Below, piece after piece: positions 49,371-62,700 of a stretch of 64,000 bases of DNA. The position numbers were made by a program, and so were the translations under genes. How positions within the stretch are numbered: position 1 is the first letter of the stretch; every line of letters begins with the position of its first letter. Origin of the DNA: Torymus aiolomorphi (taxonomy: Eukaryota > Arthropoda > Insecta > Hymenoptera > Torymidae); the NCBI GenBank assembly GCA_036365515.1, contig CM070873.1, positions 228,795,876 through 228,859,875 of the forward strand, written 5' to 3'. Below the pieces are notes generated by a model. It did no database searches and had not been told where the DNA came from. It worked only from the letters and a program-made list of their open reading frames with translations.

Positions 49371-50690
49371 GCCTGCTCTTTTATAGTATATGAGTTTTAA
49401 ATAGATAGAATATGTCTTTGTTGAGTAACTTATATTTATTTGAGTCGTTTTAAAGACATTTGATTATTTATAATACCTCATCAAACATCCTTCGTAAGAA
49501 ATAAATTTTTTTTTATACTATACAATTTTATGATTAAAAGAATACGCTTCTGTCTGCCTCCAATAAAGAATAACGATGAGGAATAGCGTTAATAAGAAAA
49601 TATAAAGCACTAGTTTACTTTTCCAATATATATTCAAATATTCATACAGTCGATTTTAGCTTATACTAAAAACCAATGAATGTAATAAAATTGCATTAAA
49701 TAACACATGTAAAATATGAATTAGAAATATCGAAAAATCATTATCGGTTATTGCTTAATGTACTTATATTGAACAACTTTAATACATTCGTAAGGGGCTA
49801 TTGTAAAATACTAAAATAAAATTTATTAAACTATTCTGGTGAAAGGTATTAATTTTATACGAATGACAAAAAAATTGTGATTTCGCAACTTGATAGTTGT
49901 GGCATTGTATGAGTTGAGTCAAATAGTTCTTCATATTACACGAGAAAATTTTAATTAAGACGAACATAAAAGTTCGAACACGAAATTGATGAAAATGAAA
50001 CAGTGCCTTTACAAAATTCAAGTGCTTCAAATTTATATACATTAAGCTGATGCACTTGCAAATGGCTACTATTCGACCTAATTCCGTAGTTCCGGTAGCG
50101 GCCAGAAGCAGGTCGTTTAATTGGAATAAAGTGCAGGCTGCGTAATCGCCGCGCGCTTCTCGTTCTTCACATTTTTATCTCGAATTTATGGTGCCTCGCC
50201 TTCTTTTCTCGATGCCCGCGGAGAAAGCGCACCTCGCATTTTTTGCAGTTAAAAAGTATTACGAAACCTGAAAATATTTCACCTAATATGCGCTGAAAGA
50301 AACCGCTTGACTCGCTAATTTTTGCAGTACCTATAGCTTCCCAGCTAAATCCTACGAAATATGTTACGGAACATTTCAAAATATTTTAATTGTAAATATT
50401 TTAGAAATTTTTTAAACATTGTATTTAGATTGTTAATAATATTAATTATTTTATGTTTTTAAGATAATTAAAATAATAATTTTATTATTTATTCTTTGTT
50501 ACAGGTAAGTTGCAGAAAAACTCACATTCCTGTACGATGGAGATTACGTAATCCTGTTCATGTAACGTATAACCATTACACATTAAATTATGAATCTCAA
50601 TATATATGGTAAGATCATCATTTAGAAATTATTTTCAATTACTCTCAAAATATCTCACATTACTTCAACTAGCTGTAACCTGCTCTTGCT
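49371..50690. other. AT-rich stretch carrying a second recursive-splice-like site
   Basis: Nothing recognised except the motif at 50480-50510. Confidence 0.5.
50480..50510 (+). promoter_or_regulatory. Candidate recursive splice site 2
   Basis: TTTTATTATTTATTCTTTGT followed by TACAG (AG at 50503-50504) runs directly into GTAAGT (50505-50510). No clear CTAAY branch point is visible upstream. It lies 22.2 kb downstream of site 1 on the same strand, as expected for stepwise removal of one long intron. Confidence 0.5.
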
Positions 50691-51478
50691 CCAAATAACT
50701 TTCTCTTTTTCTAATCTATCATCTAGAAAAAAAAACGCGCCAAAAATTGCCATCCCCTGAGGATTACGCAGTTTCCAACAATTCACATCTCGCCAATAAA
50801 TCAGTGCTTTCCCCGTTTCCCGTATTATCAATCCGTAACATCTCAGCCGCGTGTAAGTATCAAAGATCACATCCGCACACTCCCTACTGTGCCAGCTCTC
50901 TGTCTCGCTCTTCAATTAGCGAAGCCAAGAAGCGAGCGGAGGGTGGCGAAAAAGGAAAGAACGTTGAAACTTTTGCGCACCGAGCGGCAACATTTTTCTT
51001 TGCAAGTCAAAGTTGCGCCGCTCGCAGTGCTTTCTTTTCTCCGGTCTGCGCTCTGATTCGAATCCCCCTCGTCTCCGTTTCCGTCTCCGAACTAGTCAGA
51101 ACGACAGCGAGCGAGAGAGTCTGATCGGTCTGTCTCTGTCCAGTACGCTTACTATCTCCCCGTCGTATCCCCGGCGCACAGTCGTTCTCCATAGTTTCGT
51201 CCTTCTCTCGCTCGCGCCCGCTCTTCCCACCACTCCCCGGACTAAGCCCTAGGCATTGTATCTGTTGTTGGGAAGTATTTGCAGGCGACTGTACAGAAAC
51301 CCAATTTAGTCTGTGGTCGACTAATCCTATCCCTCCCTACATACCGTCAGTCGATAGCTCGTGGCTCAGCCTCTCGGTCCAACCTATACATACACACATA
51401 TACAGCGACGTTCTATCCCTCTCGCGGATCGCCTAAAATTATCCACGGCTACCGCGGGCAATGCACACGCGGCCTACC

Positions 51479-51546
<68 letters not shown>

Positions 51547-51850
51547 GCACTAAAAAGTTACAGCTCTATAATTGAGTTGGATTTAGCGCCGTTTTGTCTT
51601 CATCAATCGCTATCAGTTAATTTATCGTTCGGTTCGCTGGTGGTCCCCCTCCCTCTCTGTCTCACTTCCCTGGCTCTCGTGCGCATGGAACCGAAACGTT
51701 TTATCGACTTTCTTCTATTTTGGCGTTCAATTAGAAACTTGCGGTCGCTCGGCCGCGTGTACACGCAATTTTTCCAATTTTTGACAGCTCTGATTGCGCG
51801 CATTGTTGTTATTTTACTGTACGAGATAATATTTACGAAAGAAAAGTGAT
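50691..51850. other. CpG/CT-rich island with (TG)n
   Basis: CT-rich and CG-rich, including a GATTCGAATCCCC segment at 51056 that looks like a tRNA B box but has no matching arms. The TG tract is at 51481-51545. Confidence 0.45.
51481..51545 (+). repeat. (TG)n microsatellite
   Basis: 65 bp of uninterrupted TG. Confidence 0.95.
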
Positions 51851-52370
51851 TGAATTGGTATAAATACGTAGAATATTATAATTTGTAAAGAAAATATTGG
51901 AGGTTATTTGTAATGCAATTTAAACATAAAATAGATAAAGAATTAATTTTGGTACCAGTTTAGAGATATGATTTACGATTGCTACATTTTGCCTATAGTA
52001 GTATTTGATAGCAATAATTATCAATGGCGGTCATTTGCATATACAATAACTAGCTATGAATAACATTTAGTCTTAATCTCTAACATGTAAATTGTGATTG
52101 ATCGATTTAATAGTAGCTTATTAGTGTACACTGCCGAGTGGCACGATGTATATAATCTTCTGGATTGACTCGATGCATACATATCGCCAAAGTAATTCTC
52201 TCCATTACGAGTCCTTTATCCTACGCGTGACTGAAATGAAATATACATATTATTTTGCTATACTAAATAGATATTCATATTATCACTATAAATATATATT
52301 ACTCTTATGCTCGAGTTATAGAATTCTTTTATTCCAATTCAATTCGCTTAAAATATTTCATATGCAAAAA
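51851..52370. other. AT-rich stretch
   Basis: Nothing recognised. Confidence 0.55.
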
Positions 52371-53060
52371 CGAGCACGGAAGTGAAGATGGGAACAAGGA
52401 AGGAGTCGAAAAACGGAGAGGGAAAAAGGGAAGCAGAGAGGAAGGTATGAGGCGAAACAGCTGCCACACCGCGCTATATCCGAAATCCGGCAAAGAGTAA
52501 GGAGGCGAAGAAGCGCTGCAAGACGTTATACCGACTACTGCTCGACGGGGAGCTCGGCGCTTTCGGCTCTGTCTCCCCGCGAGAGATAGCATAGTTTGCC
52601 GCGCGCGACGCTAGGCACTAAAAATAGTTTACCAACAATTTTCGTAAATATTTCAGCGTCGGCTGGGGTGGAGTTCCCGGCACACTTATTCCCCTCTCGC
52701 TCTCTCACTTTCCGCGCTTGTATATGCATTAGCGAAATTTCGCCCGGTGAAAATTAAAATGAACTTTCTCGGGCCGGCTTATGTAGCCGCGAGGTCTGCA
52801 ATAACGCTTAGTTATTTAGCGGCGAAATTATAATTAATCGTGTCAATTACGGGAGAAGGAGAGAAGAGGGGTATTTCAGTCGAGGGTGATGAAGGAAAGC
52901 GCGAATTCTTCGAATGTTTTTCAATTACGAGTTACTTTGTCAATTTGCTGATATTCGCTTTTATGAAGAGCGATATTGAAAAAAATGAGTGCGCGCGTGG
53001 AATGCGCCGAGTAATGGAGATTTTTTTTAAGCTGACCTGAAAAGGCTCTTTTTACTATTT
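52371..53060. other. Purine-rich, CpG-containing island
   Basis: GGGAACAAGG/GGAGAGGG purine runs, then CG-rich DNA. No exon recognised. Confidence 0.4.
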
Positions 53061-53570
53061 ATGAAAGGTTTCTGTATAATCAGATTACTCGAAAGATGAC
53101 TTCATTTTGTCAAATGTGCACCATTGCTAAAGTCATAAAGGAAATCAATCTGTGGCATTAATTTTTCGTAATGATAATTATTTTAGATGTCATTCGATCT
53201 AAATATACATAAAATATAAATTTAAATTGTATTTGGGAGAAAATTTAATAACATTTTTTCTCGAAATTAATTTATTTATGTGTTTCATTTTTATGCACGA
53301 AATTATCGTTGGAATCATAATGAATATCTGAATATTCACGTAGGTAGAATATTATATACGTAAATATAACATTTGACAGCTAAAATGTTTAAATTTAAAA
53401 GCGAAAATGATATGAAATTTATAGTACTGTAATGATACTCTTACATTAAATTGTATAACAACAAAAGACCTATAAATATTCGTATACTATGTCCTTTAAA
53501 ATATATCTTAGAGCTCAGATTTTTCGTACAGATTAGCTTTTCAATGAGCATAAATGCTCGTTTGAAGCTT
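53061..53570. other. AT-rich stretch
   Basis: Nothing recognised. Confidence 0.55.
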
Positions 53571-56040
53571 AGACAGGCGGTCGTATCAATCCCGCGTATC
53601 TAATTACTTAATAGCGAAATTTTTCAGCCACGCATTCACGGTACTTCCAACCTTTAACTGACGCTAATTCGACTTTCAACTCTCTCTCCCGCACGAGTTT
53701 TACTCGCGCTGTCACAACAACTTTGCCTCAAACAATGGCGCCGCGCTGCCAGCGTTACGCGCAATCTTCGAAAAATTCGCCGGCAACCGCCGCCGACAAC
53801 TTTGCATTATCCGCGCCGCGCGCTAAAATACACGTGACGCTATTTACTCGATTTTACGCGAGGAAAGAGGGAAAATTTAAGTCCTCTCTCTCTTTCTCTC
53901 TTGCGTCGGGTGGGAGGGTAAAAATGTATTCCCCGCGGATCTTACTTCCTCTTACCCCTCCTCCCTTATATACGCGTCGCGACTTTCTGGCTAGACTCAA
54001 CGGCGCCGTCGCCGCAGCGAACTTTTCGATTCGGCGCCGCCACCGCCGCCGTAGCGCGGAAAATTCTGTGCCCGCATGCGCGCGGCCCGCGGATCAATCC
54101 TTATCTTTTATGCGCCCGCGTGCTCGCGCGAGGAACTTTTGTCTCCCCGCGGAATTTCGGGTGGGGGCGGGAAAGTTAAACGAAACACGGGAGAGCGAGA
54201 GAGACTGTTTCGCGCGTGCCGTAATCAAAACTGTTTGGGAAATGAAGTCCTTCCCGCGACGTGGCCACGCGATGACAACGGGAATGAGACGCGCGCGTGA
54301 GACTCGGCAGACGGATATTATGGAAATTTTCTCTCTTGAGTGAGTCGTGCGTGGGTGATAGCGCGGTTTTTAGGGCGCACGCGGTCCCGTTGCACAGTGA
54401 GATTTCCCCGAGGCTGCTTAAATTTTCGCGAGAATTGCGTTGTACTTTCGGTGGGGACAAGGGAACAGAATTCTTTTTTTTTATTAAGCCGTCACTGTCT
54501 CGCGTACAGAGCTAAATTTTCAGGGGGACCAACATTGCGGGGCGAATTGAATGTCGGGAAGTTCGGGCGGTATAAGTATTCGGTGGGGGGCTTTCTCGTC
54601 GAGGTTAAAAGTGCAGATCCGCTTTAAGAGCCTTCCAAGTTCTAATTGCGCATACGTATGTTCGCTGGTTAAGTAATATTTTTACTTAACTACTTTTTTC
54701 TAAAGTAGGCTACGCAAACTTTCTCCCCCGTGCGCTCTGTTACTTTCGCTCCAATGCGAAGTACTTTTGTTACGTGATGCACGTACCCGCCGTGCTGCAA
54801 CTGTGTTGCGAAATAACTTTAATAAGAAATCTTACTTTTATGCTTAATTAAGTTTTTGTTATACTATGCGCGATAGCACAAAACATGGAAAATAATGTTT
54901 TACTTTGTCAAACTGTGTGAGGCCGAGCATATTTTCATTCGGAACGTATACCATTCATTAACAAACCAATTACTCTGATTACAGATAAATTGGGAAAAAA
55001 AAAAAAGAAAAAAAATTAACGATTCAGTATCGAAGATTAAAATTCTTCAACTCGTGCAATATTAACGCTTGAATAAATTTTACACGCAGCGGCATAGGAT
55101 TTATATCCTTTCATCATTTCACAAGCATATTTCCGATAAACGTTCAATTCACCTCGGACGGTTCCGGCGCGCCGCGCCCGCCTTGCTTCCCCTGCAGCCA
55201 ATTCATTAAGCGGCGCTCTTGAAAAATTTCGCGTCTCGCCAGCTGTACTCTCAGGAACTGCCGAAAGGGCTGCACTCGCTCGCTCGCGAGATAAAGAGCG
55301 AGAAAGCTTGCGCGAGCGCGCGTGAGTCATTCAACCCTTCGTCGTCAAAGTTCCTTGGCTCACTCCTCGGCGTAGCGGTGCCTATGAATAACTTTGTGAA
55401 TCTTCCTCTTCCTCTCTCTCTCCTTTTCACTCGTCAGCCCCTCTCCGATGCCTTTTTTTTCCTTTAATGCGTCTCCTCTCTCTCTCTACCCGATCGTTAC
55501 AAACTTTCCCTCCTCGCACAATGTCCTTTGAATTCGAACCGCGACAAAGGTGTTCCCGCGAAGCCGCCCCGAGCCATAGTGTAATCTAAAGTTCCGCGCG
55601 CGCAGCCCCGATTAAGTAGCGCCAAGTATAACTTGGCTGCGGCGCCGCCCGAAATAATGTTTCCCGCTTTTCCTACCCATTACTTCCCCACCTCACCCCG
55701 TCACTAGCTGCAGCGATTTTTCGATAATTCCGAGAGGATGGAAGAGAAAAAACGACAGAGAGCGAGGGAGTTAAAGATGATGATAATGAAAGATTTTCAT
55801 TTCGAAGGATAAAGTCACGGGGGGGAGAGGAGGAGATGCTCCGTCGTGATCAATCGCAGTAGCGCAGCAGCGGCGCCGGCGCGGGTGTCGGCAGACTGGC
55901 GCCGACCCGGGCACGCAGGCGCGCGCGTTTTCTTTGTAATTAATTTAGGAGGAGTTCGATGGGTTTTTCCGGGCCACGACGAGATATATAGTACGAATGA
56001 CGGGTGCATCTCGCTGATTGAATTCTTTATAATGATTCGC
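53571..56040. other. Broad CpG-rich island
   Basis: One of the largest CpG-dense blocks, with an AT-rich dip at 54800-55020. A 202-codon ATG frame (53735-54343) is Arg/Ala/Ser-rich, and the same region is open in other frames; there is no recognisable domain, so I treat it as compositional. Confidence 0.4.
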
Positions 56041-56770
56041 GTTTGATTACTTTGCGAAATGTTTTTCCCCAGATTTTTTCCGATTTGCCCGCTGCTATTT
56101 TCGCTGTTTGATCGAGCTGGCGACGGCAGTGAAATATCAGACTCTGCGGTGGAAAATTTTCTGGGAATCGAATTTTTTTCTTTCTACCCTCGTAGGTAGT
56201 TTAATAATGAGAAATCTTTTTTCATTTTATTGAAGTGAAATTTCTTCATGAATAACAATCCTACTTCTGTACGAAATATATGCATGTCACTGTCTGAGTA
56301 CTGAAGCTTTTCTTTATTTATTTTAATTATTTAAATCTATCTATAACTTTATATTACGTATATTATTTTTATAAATACGGTACTTTTTATACTTGAAACA
56401 CATGTTTCTTTTTTTTTTACATGACTAAGTGAAGCAAATAATAGCCTAGACTTATACGTCATTTTTGTATAGTAATATACAAGTAGATAGATTTCGCAAA
56501 AAATAAACTTATTATTCAATAAAATACGTCTACGGCAATTTCCCTTATTATATTTTTTTATATTTTGATTTTAAAGTTCACGTAATAATATAACATTTTC
56601 CCCAGTATGCAATCAACAGTGGTATTTATCTTTTACATAAAATAACAAGAAACAAAACAAAAAAAAAAAAACAAATTCTTACATTACTAAACAACAACTA
56701 TAGAGTCGTACTCTAAAGCTCAGAAACGAATCTAATATTCCTAAAATATTTCGCAATAACGAAGCGTATA
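56041..56770. other. AT-rich stretch
   Basis: TTTCTTTCTACCCTCGTAG|GTAGTT near 56180-56203 is acceptor-like and abuts a weak donor. Nothing else recognised. Confidence 0.5.
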
Positions 56771-57680
56771 TATTTTTATTATCCGTTCGCATGCCGGCAC
56801 GTTTCATTATAGTCCTGAACTTTCGCCACTTCGCCGAAAGCCGGATAAACTAGCCTTCCCGTAATACCGGCCTACACGCTTTATATATACATCCGTATAA
56901 TTAGCTCAAAAATGCCCGACTGATTAATGCCCGCCTCGCCGCCTGCAGAGTTTGTCGAAGGAATTCCGGCATTTCGCATCTCTTCATTATCCGCTTATAC
57001 TTTATACTCCTCTGCTCTCTCCCCTGCGCCATATCCCGCGATTATACGTCTGTCCTCCTTTCCGCGTGTCCTCCTCCTCGCGCTCGCTCGCGGCCATTAT
57101 TATTATCGCTTCCCGCGTCGGTCCGTAAATTCAGCTGCGCGGCGCGGCTTCGGAGAATCCTGCACCGCGCGAGGAATTTATCGGGCCAAGATATACCCGG
57201 GACTACTACTTCGCCGAGCGCGGTGCGGATACTTCGCCGCCGAAAGTGTACGCGGAGGCGGCGTAGCGGAGGGGAAAAAAATTCCAAAGAAAGAGGCAGA
57301 AAAGAGAGGGCGTCTTATGCATTTTTCGAGGCGCGGCGGCGTGGGGCTATATTTGCATGGCACCGTGCCCGGAGGAATTTGCCGCGGCGCGCTTGGCTGG
57401 CTCGCGCGCGCGTGTAAGTGTGTGTATGTATATATATAGTCGGCTTTCTCTGTGCGAGGGAATTACATTTTTCGCCGAGTAGCGGCGGCTCCTTTGCGCG
57501 CGTTCGAGGGAGAGCCGACGATGCAGTAAACGGTTTTGCGCCTTTTTAGCGCGGGGGCGGCCGGGATATAACGCGCGGAAAAGTGCCGAGGGAACGAGGG
57601 TATACACACGCGCGTACCACGTCTGTGTGTGTGTGTGTGTGTGTGTATATGATTTCAGAGAGGGTGTGCGTTATCAGAGA
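56771..57680. other. CpG-rich island
   Basis: CG-dense, ending with GT/TA repeats near 57416-57438 and 57624-57650. Overlapping Arg/Ala frames are compositional. Confidence 0.45.
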
Positions 57681-57906
57681 GATGGAAAATATATATAGTT
57701 TATTAGTTATTTTTCTGTATGTTTGTTAGAAATTATGTTTTCTCTTTCTAACGAGGTATTAATGATACTCAGTTTCCGAAATGAAACAGTTCTTTTGAGA
57801 AATCTGTAATTCACGTCCTCGTGGACAGCTGATTAACTACATGAAAGCGAAAAAGTTGAGTACCTATTTGGCGCTTTAGAGTGAAGAGCGTCGAGTTCCA
57901 TGTTAA

Positions 57907-58125
57907 ATGGAGCAAAATATTTACAGAGATACTCAAAATGATATGAAAGGGCTTCTGAGGAGGGGAAAAACACCACACAGAAGTTTACGAGAGGTTCGCC
58001 AAGTTTCTAGACGACGGAAAATCTCTGAAAGACGACGTGCTTGGCAAACGGATGCTGACCAGCCAAACAGATGTAGTCATACGAAAATTCGAGAACTAGT
58101 GAAAGAAGTTTGGACTCAGCTTTAG
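57907..58125 (+). CDS. Possible small basic protein or exon, unidentified
   Basis: A 72-codon ATG-to-TAG frame in DNA of balanced composition. The product starts MEQNIYRDTQNDMKGLLRRG, has an Arg-rich middle (RQVSRRRKISERRRAW) and ends KIRELVKEVWTQL. No domain is recognised and no splice sites are obvious. Its codons are mixed rather than repetitive, which sets it apart from most frames here. It could be a small peptide gene, a decayed transposon piece or chance. Confidence 0.2.
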   Translation: MEQNIYRDTQNDMKGLLRRGKTPHRSLREVRQVSRRRKISERRRAWQTDADQPNRCSHTKIRELVKEVWTQL

Positions 58126-59368
58126 TCCGTGTCTGCCGGTTTCGAGTATTGTGCAATATCGCGCATTTTAGAGATAAATTAAAATTTCATTTCGTTTTTG
58201 CTATATTTAGGTGTTATATATAGCAATATTCAATATAATTAAATAAGGTAACACTATTTAAATAACCATAGAATAAAAATGTATTCAAACGGAGTGAAAA
58301 AAATAGATGATTTTTTTTCTTTTTTTTTAATGATTCCGTCACTTGTTCTAAATTCTTAGTATCGAAATTAATTAATAAATTGCTACTTGTTAGTATTAAA
58401 TGTCGAATATATTTGAAAATAAAAAATATAACATAATAATGTTATCGACATAAATATTCATGTTTATCAATATAATGTGTTAAGCCACAAAGATATTGAT
58501 TATAATTATGCCGTAAATGAAACCACCGAATCCTTTTGACCCTATTATATGGCTAATATTAATCGAAGAATTAATTATTATTATAAATATCAATTTGATT
58601 ATATTACTTCGGAATTGCAGCGCAGCTATTATGTTATACGGTTTAAAGCATTTTAATATTTAATAAACACCCTCCTTTGCTAATGAAAATTATTTTGCAA
58701 AATTATTCCTCCATAATGAATGTTTGTAGGTTGAAATGATGGTGTCAACAGCAAATATTTACTTAATAGTTTTAATTATTTATTAACAAATCGTTTTGAT
58801 TTTCAGACATTTTTTTAAATCTTTAATATTTTCTTCTTAGTAAATGAAATTTTATAGAAATTTAATAAGATTATTTGATCAATAATTAATCAACATTGAT
58901 TAATAAATCTATATACCTTATTGTTGACCGTCCGTTCTTCAATGTACAAACTAATTCTGCACTAATTATAAATTCTGACCCGAATCTCATTACAATCAAT
59001 AATACCGATCATAAATTATTTGACACGAAAATCTTTCATAGGTAATTAACAAAATGAAAAACTTTTAATAATTCTGCGCCATCGTCATTTCTTGTAATAA
59101 TAGATTAGACTTTTCATTCCGACAATATCCAATTTAATCACCATCTATCTTCTATCTGCCAATATTTATAATTTAAAAATTCTTCTTTCAATGTCGGAAA
59201 ACAAAATAAAATGGATTTTTGAAATACATTTTTCAGGATGAAAATGTTTCCCCGTTAAAATACCACAGCATATGCATTCATCAATTCATCTAAATAAACA
59301 CAATTTTCCAAGAGAAGGGAAAAAAAACTATATTTGCAAAAACTATTAGTCCGACTTCTTACGTTTGC

Positions 59369-59394
59369 ATATATATATATATATATATATATAT
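59369..59394 (+). repeat. (TA)n microsatellite
   Basis: About 26 bp of TA. Confidence 0.9.
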
Positions 59395-59430
59395 TCATAA
59401 TTGAAAATGACTTTATAAAAATAACATTAT

Positions 59431-60180
59431 AAAAGAGCGATAACACGAGCCAGCTCCCGCCCGCGAAAAAATCCCTTGTCAATCATACGCCTCGATTACC
59501 GCTAACGCAACTTGCCACCTCACCTCGTGCGTGCAACACACACACATACACAGCCAACCACCCACCTCTCTTCGTCCAATAATAACCCAACGCACAGCCC
59601 CTGCACGTGCACGCGCTCTCATCCTCCGCCTCCTCATCTCTCTCTCTTCCCCCCATCCGTGTTTAGAGCACAATATAATCGGCGCTCGCGGTTCGGCGGG
59701 CGAAAGTTCGCTTGCGTGGGGGAATAATCCCGCGCGCGCGCCGCTCGCTTCGAGAGCCCTTAGATTAGTCTTATCGCGTAATTCGCTACCCGAGCGACCC
59801 ACTTAACTCCCCCGCGACGACGACGAGGCCGACGAACGACGAGGAGGTACGTATACAGATATATATGTAGTATATCGCGGGATAGACTCTAACTCAGCCG
59901 CCGCAGACGCAGCCGCTGTCTTGACTGCGCGCGCCACGCCAGCCAGCAGCGTTTAACGGGAATTCCGGCTGACTGGAGGCACGAAGGCGCCGCCGCCGGC
60001 AGCGGAGGTACGACGGAGGGAGGGACGCCCCGGAGTTGGAGTATTTGCGAAAGAAGTTGGCGGGAGGAAGCGAATTGCGCGACGAGGCAAGGGAGAAGCC
60101 GCTGGTCCGCAGGACAACGAAGCTCTTGCACGAATGTGCAAGCGCGAGCGCGCGAGCGGTGAGGATGTTAATTGTGCGCG
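59431..60180. promoter_or_regulatory. CpG-rich island with a strong donor, possible first exon
   Basis: CG-dense DNA with GAC/GAG repeats leads to GAGGAG|GTACGTAT at about 59847, a good splice-donor match. The preceding 180 bp could be a 5' untranslated exon. No coding start joins to it, so this is weak. Confidence 0.2.
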
Positions 60181-61690
60181 ACTGATTTTTATGGGAAAAG
60201 TTCGTGTTTATGAAGCATTTGCGAAAGAATTATTGGAGATGTGCGGAATACATTGTTTTATGGAATTTGAATCAGATTTGTTGGTTTTAGGTGGTCGTCT
60301 GACTAAAATGCGAGTTTCACTACTAACTAACATAAGTTGTATTTTCATGAAAGTACATAGTTGGGCGCGATTTAATGAATTTTAGTTGTTTTTGGTAAAT
60401 TCAGGATTATTAAATAATACCTTCGTTCTACTTCAAATAAAGCAGATTATTAAGTAAAAAGAGGGTAATCTACTTAACGTCGTTAACATGTATCGAATTA
60501 ACGGATTCTACGTGCCTGTTGGTTAGCCATTTTCAATAGTGTTATGTTTTTATTCCATGTTATATTTTTGGTATATAATATTGGTATTATAATTAATGTA
60601 TAACTATAATGCCTTTTTCACAGAGCATTTCAAATAATATAAATAAATAACGAGATATGTTGACATAAAATTAGTATATTACTGGCAAAGGTAAGAAATC
60701 ATTGGCTTAATTTTGTATTCATTGCCTGTAAAGCTGTCCTTTATTTATATGATTAGTTAAAATACTCTCATTGTATATGACAAATGTTATATTTTTTAAT
60801 TTTTTTACTATACCCCTAGTAGAAATTCATCTATATGAAATGGCGAAGAAGTTAGACAATAGCTAGTAAAACTGGCTAATTAATCGCTATGATGAAACAA
60901 TTTTTCGACCATTACTTGCCGAAAAATATTCGTATTTGATTTACTTACTAATTTCATTTTTGATGAAAGAGCATCAAAGATGCAAAAAAGTGCAAAAGAG
61001 CATCAAAATGCATTGGATGGCTTATCAACATACAAATAAATAACATCAACTAATAAATCATTTGTTGTACTCATTCTATGAATAATTCAGCAAATTCTCC
61101 ATCTGATTCTATCTCTCTCACTCCTTCTCTTAACTGTAAGCCTTCTGCTAGCCATTTCCAGACTAAAGAAACTGATCAGTTATAATACCTTTAAAATACT
61201 TAAGAACAACCTTGTGCTTGTTTTAGAAAAACTCAATCTATTTTTCAATCTATTAAATGGCCAAATAATAGGAGATAAAGCGTTTCATCGGAAGCTAGAA
61301 ACTGGACAAGAGAAATCCCCATTTTATAGCAAGTTTCTAATATAAATGGTCAGTTATTAGTTATAAAATGTTTTGGATTTTCACCAGGGACATTTGAGAT
61401 AAATTTAATATTACTTTAAATTTTCTTGTATAACTAATTTCCACATTGAAATATTGATTCCTGACATAATTAATGTATAACCATTACGTTGATCGAACAA
61501 AATTATTAATTCGCTAGACTATACAGTTATATATTCATAAAATAACTGGAGCGCATTTATTTCAAGTTAATTTATGAATTATTCATGGCATTCATCACGA
61601 GTCTAACAAAAACTCGCCGCATAAACATTGAAAAATAATTTTTCCGCCGCACGAATCTCGCAATAAAATCCAGAAACATTGTTTCATTTG
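60181..61690. other. AT-rich stretch
   Basis: A repeated GAGCATCAAA motif at 60969 and 61000, and a 35-codon Ser/Asn-rich ATG frame near 61078, are the only points of note. An 83-codon frame at 60134-60385 has no recognisable features. Confidence 0.45.
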
Positions 61691-62700
61691 AGTTTTATTT
61701 TCATTAAAAATAAATTCTAATCCACTCAACCGCGAGCCCGTAAACCAACATAAACATCACTCGAAAATAAATTCTTTCGTTTTTCTTTTTCCTTTCATTT
61801 TCCCGCGTAAATATAGACGATGCAAACGACTCGCGCGCGGCAGGTAGTATAGGAGAACGCGCGTGGGAAGATAGCGCGCACGTACGCGCCCCAGAGCGAA
61901 GAAAGGAAAACCAGGGCGCCGAAGCGAGAGAGCGAGGGAGAGAAAGAGCGGTAGAAGGACGCGGGAATATCGTTAACGGAGATAGGTGCTGCGTGCACCT
62001 GCGCTCGTACACGCGACTACCGGGTGCGCGTGCGCGCGCCATTTGTTATTCGATTAAAGCGTCGAGACAAGCGGCATCCTTATACGCGCGTGTACGTATA
62101 TATATATGTATATGCATATACATGTATACAGTCGGAGGGAAAAGTGAATGCATGCGCGCCGACGTCTTACGTCGCCGGGGTTGACAGTCCGCCCGGGCGC
62201 GCGAATTCCTCGGAGAAATAATGCGGCACCGCAGACGCGAAGACGGAAGGGAGATCAACGCCCCTTCCCGTGTCGAGACTGATGTGTACGTCTATGTGTA
62301 TGTGAGATGCGCGCTGTGGTTGGAATCCAGAGGGGGGAAATTAATATGCGCGCGGCCTAATTGTTCGCGGGACATAAAGGGCCCGGGTCTTGGCACTGGC
62401 TTCGAAGCGAGCTATATGTACGCGGAGGCGAAAAGTATGATTTGAGTGGAGAGAGATAAATATTTTCCGGGGAAGGGAGCTGTTTCTCTTGCGCGCGCTC
62501 GTCGGCGTCGTTTTCTCTCGCGCTCGCCTCGCTTGTGTTTGCCGAGTGGTATTTATTCATGAGAATTATTTTCGCGCCGCCTGGACGTATAGGAAATTAT
62601 ATGGCGCTGCGGATAGAAGCCACTATTCGTCGGTTTTTAATCCGAAAGAATTGCTCTTGAGGTTATACTTCCAATCGCTGGGGATAGAGCGATGATTATT
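61691..62700. other. CpG-rich island
   Basis: CG-dense after 61800, with TATATATATGTATATGCATA near 62097 and GA patches. No exon recognised. Confidence 0.45.

Larger units (their letters stand above)
57681..59430. other. AT-rich stretch with one small ATG frame
   Basis: Apart from the frame at 57907-58125 and a TA tract at 59369-59394, nothing is recognised. Confidence 0.5.

Noticed and set aside
51040..51075. tRNA-like B box (GATTCGAATCCCC)
   Set aside because: No A box, anticodon arm or matching acceptor arms upstream.
53735..54343. 202-codon plus-strand ATG frame
   Set aside because: High GC removes stop codons here; the product is Arg/Ala/Ser-rich without a domain, and neighbouring phases are also open.
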